Of a stretch of DNA of 35,652 bases, positions 33,049-35,652 are shown one piece after another; position 1 is the first letter of the stretch; each line of letters opens with the position of its first letter. A program made the position numbers and the translations under genes. Below the pieces are notes generated by a model. The model did no database searches, was not told the DNA's origin, and saw only the letters and a program-made list of their open reading frames with translations. Source of the DNA: Alistipes sp. (GTDB taxonomy: Bacteria; Bacteroidota; Bacteroidia; Bacteroidales; Rikenellaceae); NCBI GenBank assembly GCA_017501625.1, contig JAFVWO010000085.1, positions 1-35,652 on the forward strand, given 5' to 3'.

Positions 33049-33390
33049 TCATCCTCCTGCCCTCTTAGCACGGTAGCCCGCCTTCACCAGAAGGTCGACA
33101 ACACGGTCGCGGTGGTCACCCTGTATGATAATCTCTCCATCCTTGGCCGTACCACCCACGCCACAGCTCTTCTTAAGCTCCTTGCCCAGCGCCTGAAGGT
33201 CGTCGCTACTACCTATAAAGCCTCGCACAACAGTGGCAACACGACCGCCCTTGAGCCTATCAAGCCACACTCTAAGATTTTGTTGTGAAGGAGGTAACGT
33301 AGCCTCGACATCATCCGTCTCGGTAGCATACTTAAAATCGGGGTTTGTAGAAAAAACCACACCAAGTCTATCTTTCCAATCGCTTGCCAT
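33049..33390 (-). CDS. yciH: SUI1/eIF1-like translation factor (YciH family)
   Basis: Bacterial relative of eukaryotic eIF1, thought to influence start-site fidelity on the small subunit. 113 residues from the ATG at 33390; upstream in-frame residues do not resemble the family. The conserved SUI1 fold covers about 38-110: LKGGRVATVVRGFIG at 46-60, then LKKSCGVGGTAKDGEIIIQG at 72-91 and VVDLLVKAGY. It diverges from the DUF4435 gene. A TAATTTTG (-) box at 33442-33449 is a plausible promoter with no clear -33. Confidence 0.92.
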   Translation of the reverse strand: MASDWKDRLGVVFSTNPDFKYATETDDVEATLPPSQQNLRVWLDRLKGGRVATVVRGFIGSSDDLQALGKELKKSCGVGGTAKDGEIIIQGDHRDRVVDLLVKAGYRAKRAGG

Positions 33391-33441
33391 AATATCTGCT
33401 TTATATGTATACGGAGGTGATACATTTCGCCTCACACGATA

Positions 33442-33449
33442 CAAAATTA
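33442..33449 (-). promoter_or_regulatory. Candidate -7 box for the SUI1-like gene
   Basis: TAATTTTG on the - strand fits TAnnTTTG; no TTG lies 19-21 nt upstream. On the + strand a one-mismatch box, TAACTTTA at 33462-33469, lies only 4 nt before the ATG at 33474, so a leaderless or near-leaderless message is possible but weakly supported. Confidence 0.4.
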
Positions 33450-33473
33450 CAAAAAAATTCATAACTTTACGCT

Positions 33474-34538
33474 ATGAAACCGAAGAAACGCAATCGCCGT
33501 GACCTCGCGGCATACAATCCGGCACGTCTCCCCGAGATACTACCCCCCGAGGATGACCGTCACTTGGTGCATGTATATGTCGAGGGCTATGAGGATGTGG
33601 CCTTCTGGCGCACCATCTTCGACAACTTCCACAATCCGTACCTACGCTTCGAGATATCCGTACCCAACCGCGATGACCTGCCCAAGGGTAAGAAGGTACT
33701 TATGTCGATGCTCGGAAGGACACACAAGGAGGAGGTGCTGCTATGCGTGGACTCAGACTTCGACTATCTCTTCGATGGTGCCACGGAGCAGTCGCGCGAG
33801 ATACTTGAGGCGGAGAATATGTTTCATACATACACCTACGCCACAGAGAATTACCTGTGCTACGCGCCCTCGCTCAGGAATGTGTGTGTGCGTGCCACGA
33901 AGAACGACACGCGCATCTTCGACTTTGTGCGCTTCATGGCGGAATACTCCACGACGATATATCCGCTTTTTGTGTGGTATGTATACTCTGCACAGCTGTC
34001 GCACGAGAGTGTCTTTACGCTCGCGGAGTTTCGCGCCTCGGTGCGCCTCGGCTATGTCGACATACGCAATAACGGCGAGAATACCTTAGCATGGCTACAG
34101 CGTAATGTCGAGCGCCGCCTGAGAGCTCTCGAAATGGATAATCCCACAATGTGTGACGACATAAGCGTCATGGAGGAGAAGCTCGCGGAGCGTGGTGTGG
34201 AGCGCGACAACTGCTACCTCTTCATGCACGGGCACACGCTCATGGATAATGTCACGATGCCACTACTATCTGCCGTATGCGACAAGCTGCGCCAACTATC
34301 TGTGGCCAAGATTCATGGCTCGAAGGTTGAGGGTGTGGCACTTAAAAACGAGCTTCAGAACTACACCAACACGCTACGCTCGATACGTGATGTGCTTTTA
34401 GATAATGATAACTACATGTCGTGCCCACAGTATAAGCAACTTCGCGACGACATACAACGATACTTGGACGGCATGATTGCACGCATCAAAGCCGAGCGTC
34501 CTGCGCCCGTAATATTAAGGTGTAACTTCGAGCCATAA
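33474..34538 (+). CDS. DUF4435 (TOPRIM-like) protein, orphan
   Basis: 354 residues. The N-terminal third reads as a TOPRIM-type fold: VHVYVEGYEDVAFW at 32-45 supplies the acidic Glu, and VLLCVDSDFDYLF at 88-100 the DxD cluster (Asp93/Asp95/Asp97). ATENYLCY at 123-130 is another segment typical of DUF4435 proteins. The C-terminal half is helical and uncharacterised. DUF4435 is the family of AriB, the toprim effector of the PARIS anti-phage system, and is related to OLD nucleases. No AAA ATPase partner is next to it, so a defence role is not established. The family call is from memory of motifs. Confidence 0.78.
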   Translation: MKPKKRNRRDLAAYNPARLPEILPPEDDRHLVHVYVEGYEDVAFWRTIFDNFHNPYLRFEISVPNRDDLPKGKKVLMSMLGRTHKEEVLLCVDSDFDYLFDGATEQSREILEAENMFHTYTYATENYLCYAPSLRNVCVRATKNDTRIFDFVRFMAEYSTTIYPLFVWYVYSAQLSHESVFTLAEFRASVRLGYVDIRNNGENTLAWLQRNVERRLRALEMDNPTMCDDISVMEEKLAERGVERDNCYLFMHGHTLMDNVTMPLLSAVCDKLRQLSVAKIHGSKVEGVALKNELQNYTNTLRSIRDVLLDNDNYMSCPQYKQLRDDIQRYLDGMIARIKAERPAPVILRCNFEP

Positions 34539-34574
34539 GTCGCTCTATTTTAGGGTGGTGATAAGTATCTAAAA

Positions 34575-34623
34575 AAAGGTGTTTTAAGGCTTTTTGGCGG
34601 CATAAAAAGACCTTAAAACCTTT
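34575..34623 (+). terminator. Terminator-like hairpin after the DUF4435 gene
   Basis: AAAGGTGTTTTAAGG-CTTTTT (34575-34595) pairs with AAAAAGACCTTAAAACCTTT (34604-34623), leaving one bulge on each side. Few T follow immediately, though the region is very AT-rich. Confidence 0.6.
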
Positions 34624-34662
34624 ACATTTGCATATTTTTTTATTATTTTTAATTCAAAACGC

Positions 34663-34692
34663 TTGGATTATTAAAATTTATGCGTACATTTG
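34663..34692 (+). promoter_or_regulatory. Promoter of the AraC-family regulator gene
   Basis: TTG at 34663-34665, exactly 19 nt, then TACATTTG at 34685-34692. The predicted start near 34699 gives a leader of about 49 nt. Confidence 0.82.
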
Positions 34693-34747
34693 TAATGTGG
34701 ATAAACGCCCAAGACGATATTGAATTAACCTAAAAATAGTAAGAAAT

Positions 34748-35652
34748 ATGTCTAATCAATGTCCGGCAACATGCCATTCATACACATTAGAGCCCGAAGC
34801 TGGCTTTAGTCTTATACGACTGAAGGCGGGTGAGAAGATGGAGATTGAGCGTGGTGATTACAACTGCCTACTCTTCCTTCTATCCGGCAACTTCGAGATA
34901 AGTTCAGAGGAGCGTTGCGAGTATGTTGTGCGCGAAGGTCATTTCGTTTTCTGCTTCCGCGCATACCACTATGAGCTTACGGCACTCTCTGACATAGAGA
35001 TTGTTAGGGCTCACTTTATCGCTGCTGGAGCGGCATGTGACATGATACCGTTCAATAGCATCGCAGGAAAGATAAAGAAGATAAACTACAAGTTCACACA
35101 GGTGGCCGTAAACGAGCCTATGGCGCTATTGTTGCAGTCGGTGAAGATGTACTTGGAGAACTCTATGCGATGCAACCACCTGCACCGTGCGAAGATTCAG
35201 GAGATGTTCGTCATCTTTAAGTTCTTCTATACGCCGCAGATACAGCTACGCACATTCTACAACCTCTTCGACCGTAACCAGTCGTTTGTATCGCTCGTGC
35301 GCAACAATGCACCACGAGTTAAGACCGTTGAGGAGCTTGCCGATATATGTGGATTCAGCATTCAGCACTTCAACAATATGTTCAAGCAGGAGTTCCACGA
35401 TACTCCCTACAGCTGGATGCAGAAGCAGCGCATCATCGAGATTGAGCGCCTTCTGACAGAGACAAACGTGCCGCTCAAGAGCATCATTAAGATGTATAGC
35501 TTCACCAACCATGGTCACTTTGCACTCTTCTGCCGCAAGTATCTGGAGAAGACACCGCTGAAGATTCGCAAGGAGGCGCGCGCCAAGCGCGAGGCACAGG
35601 CTCAGGCACAGGCACAGGCGCAAGCGCAAGCGCAAGCACAGGCTGCGGAGTA
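34748..35652 (+). CDS. AraC-family transcriptional regulator with Ala-Gln tail (runs into window edge)
   Basis: DNA-binding regulator. 301 codons from the ATG at 34748 (MSNQCPATCHSYTLEPEAG); the window ends with TA, the first two bases of the next codon, so the stop (if TAA or TAG) is missed by one base. The N-terminal half (to about 130) looks like a small cupin-type sensing domain (LLFLLSGNFEI; EGHFVFCFRAYHYEL). The C-terminal double helix-turn-helix starts near residue 191 (VEELADICGFSIQHFNNMFK; then FTNHGHFALFCRKYLEKTP). Residues 283-298 are eight Ala-Gln pairs. Own promoter; no adjacent target gene is visible. Confidence 0.9.
   Translation, partial: MSNQCPATCHSYTLEPEAGFSLIRLKAGEKMEIERGDYNCLLFLLSGNFEISSEERCEYVVREGHFVFCFRAYHYELTALSDIEIVRAHFIAAGAACDMIPFNSIAGKIKKINYKFTQVAVNEPMALLLQSVKMYLENSMRCNHLHRAKIQEMFVIFKFFYTPQIQLRTFYNLFDRNQSFVSLVRNNAPRVKTVEELADICGFSIQHFNNMFKQEFHDTPYSWMQKQRIIEIERLLTETNVPLKSIIKMYSFTNHGHFALFCRKYLEKTPLKIRKEARAKREAQAQAQAQAQAQAQAQAAE
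35594..35641 (+). repeat. Hexanucleotide repeat encoding (Ala-Gln)8
   Basis: Eight tandem hexamers of GCN-CAR (GCACAG, GCTCAG, GCGCAA and similar) at the very end of the AraC-type gene. The mixture of codons shows the repeat is not freshly expanded. Confidence 0.9.

Noticed and set aside
33474-34538. Complete PARIS anti-phage system
   Set aside because: No AAA ATPase (AriA) gene lies on either side; the neighbours are a translation factor and an AraC regulator.

Overview
The window looks like chromosome of a gut-type Bacteroidota. The evidence is Bacteroidota-style promoters (TTG, a spacer of about 19 nt, then TAnnTTTG), almost no Shine-Dalgarno sequences, several large lipoproteins with an acidic stretch right after the lipid-anchor cysteine, a BACON-like domain and a GH20 hexosaminidase. 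A Rikenellaceae/Alistipes-like source is my guess; no marker here fixes the genus.

Layout. (1) 1-3024: end of the ribosomal alpha operon, rpsM (5' truncated by the window edge)-rpsK-rpsD-rpoA-rplQ, closed by a strong terminator. (2) 3300-16056: a surface-protein island. On the + strand are two tandem paralogous lipoproteins and a secreted GH20 beta-N-acetylhexosaminidase, separated by stem-loops. On the - strand are two more lipoproteins of related modular design. No SusC/SusD pair is present. (3) 16446-17985: gcvH and birA (cofactor proteins) on the - strand, separated by a palindrome-rich spacer. (4) 18077-24484: + strand genes for a glutaminyl-cyclase-like lipoprotein, a stand-alone homocysteine methyltransferase domain and an M20 amidohydrolase; then, after a structured repeat, ribonuclease R and MqnC (futalosine menaquinone pathway). 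(5) 24553-27629: a - strand operon for a ResB-like protein, CcsA and a membrane-anchored tri-heme cytochrome c peroxidase. (6) 27850-32009: a family 2 glycosyltransferase (+), and a sodium:solute symporter plus FAD-dependent oxidoreductase (-). (7) 32209-35652: tRNA-Leu(UAG), a palindromic spacer, tRNA-Ser(CGA), an SUI1/YciH-type factor, an orphan DUF4435 TOPRIM-like protein, and an AraC-family regulator with an Ala-Gln repeat tail that runs into the window edge.

How the parts connect. MqnC (menaquinone synthesis) converges on an operon that should mature and use c-type haem to reduce peroxide, probably with menaquinol as donor. The lipoprotein/GH20 block is the best candidate for an uncharacterised surface system: all four lipoproteins have signal peptidase II signals and share a module that I read as a beta-sandwich interrupted by a helical segment.

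The main non-coding signal is a family of three interspersed elements (10630-10753, 20902-21208, 28794-28915). They share near-identical 13-18 bp terminal inverted repeats but have different interiors, and all lie just after + strand genes. Two are followed by a recurring hairpin, and a third copy of that hairpin lies at 16375-16414 without the element.
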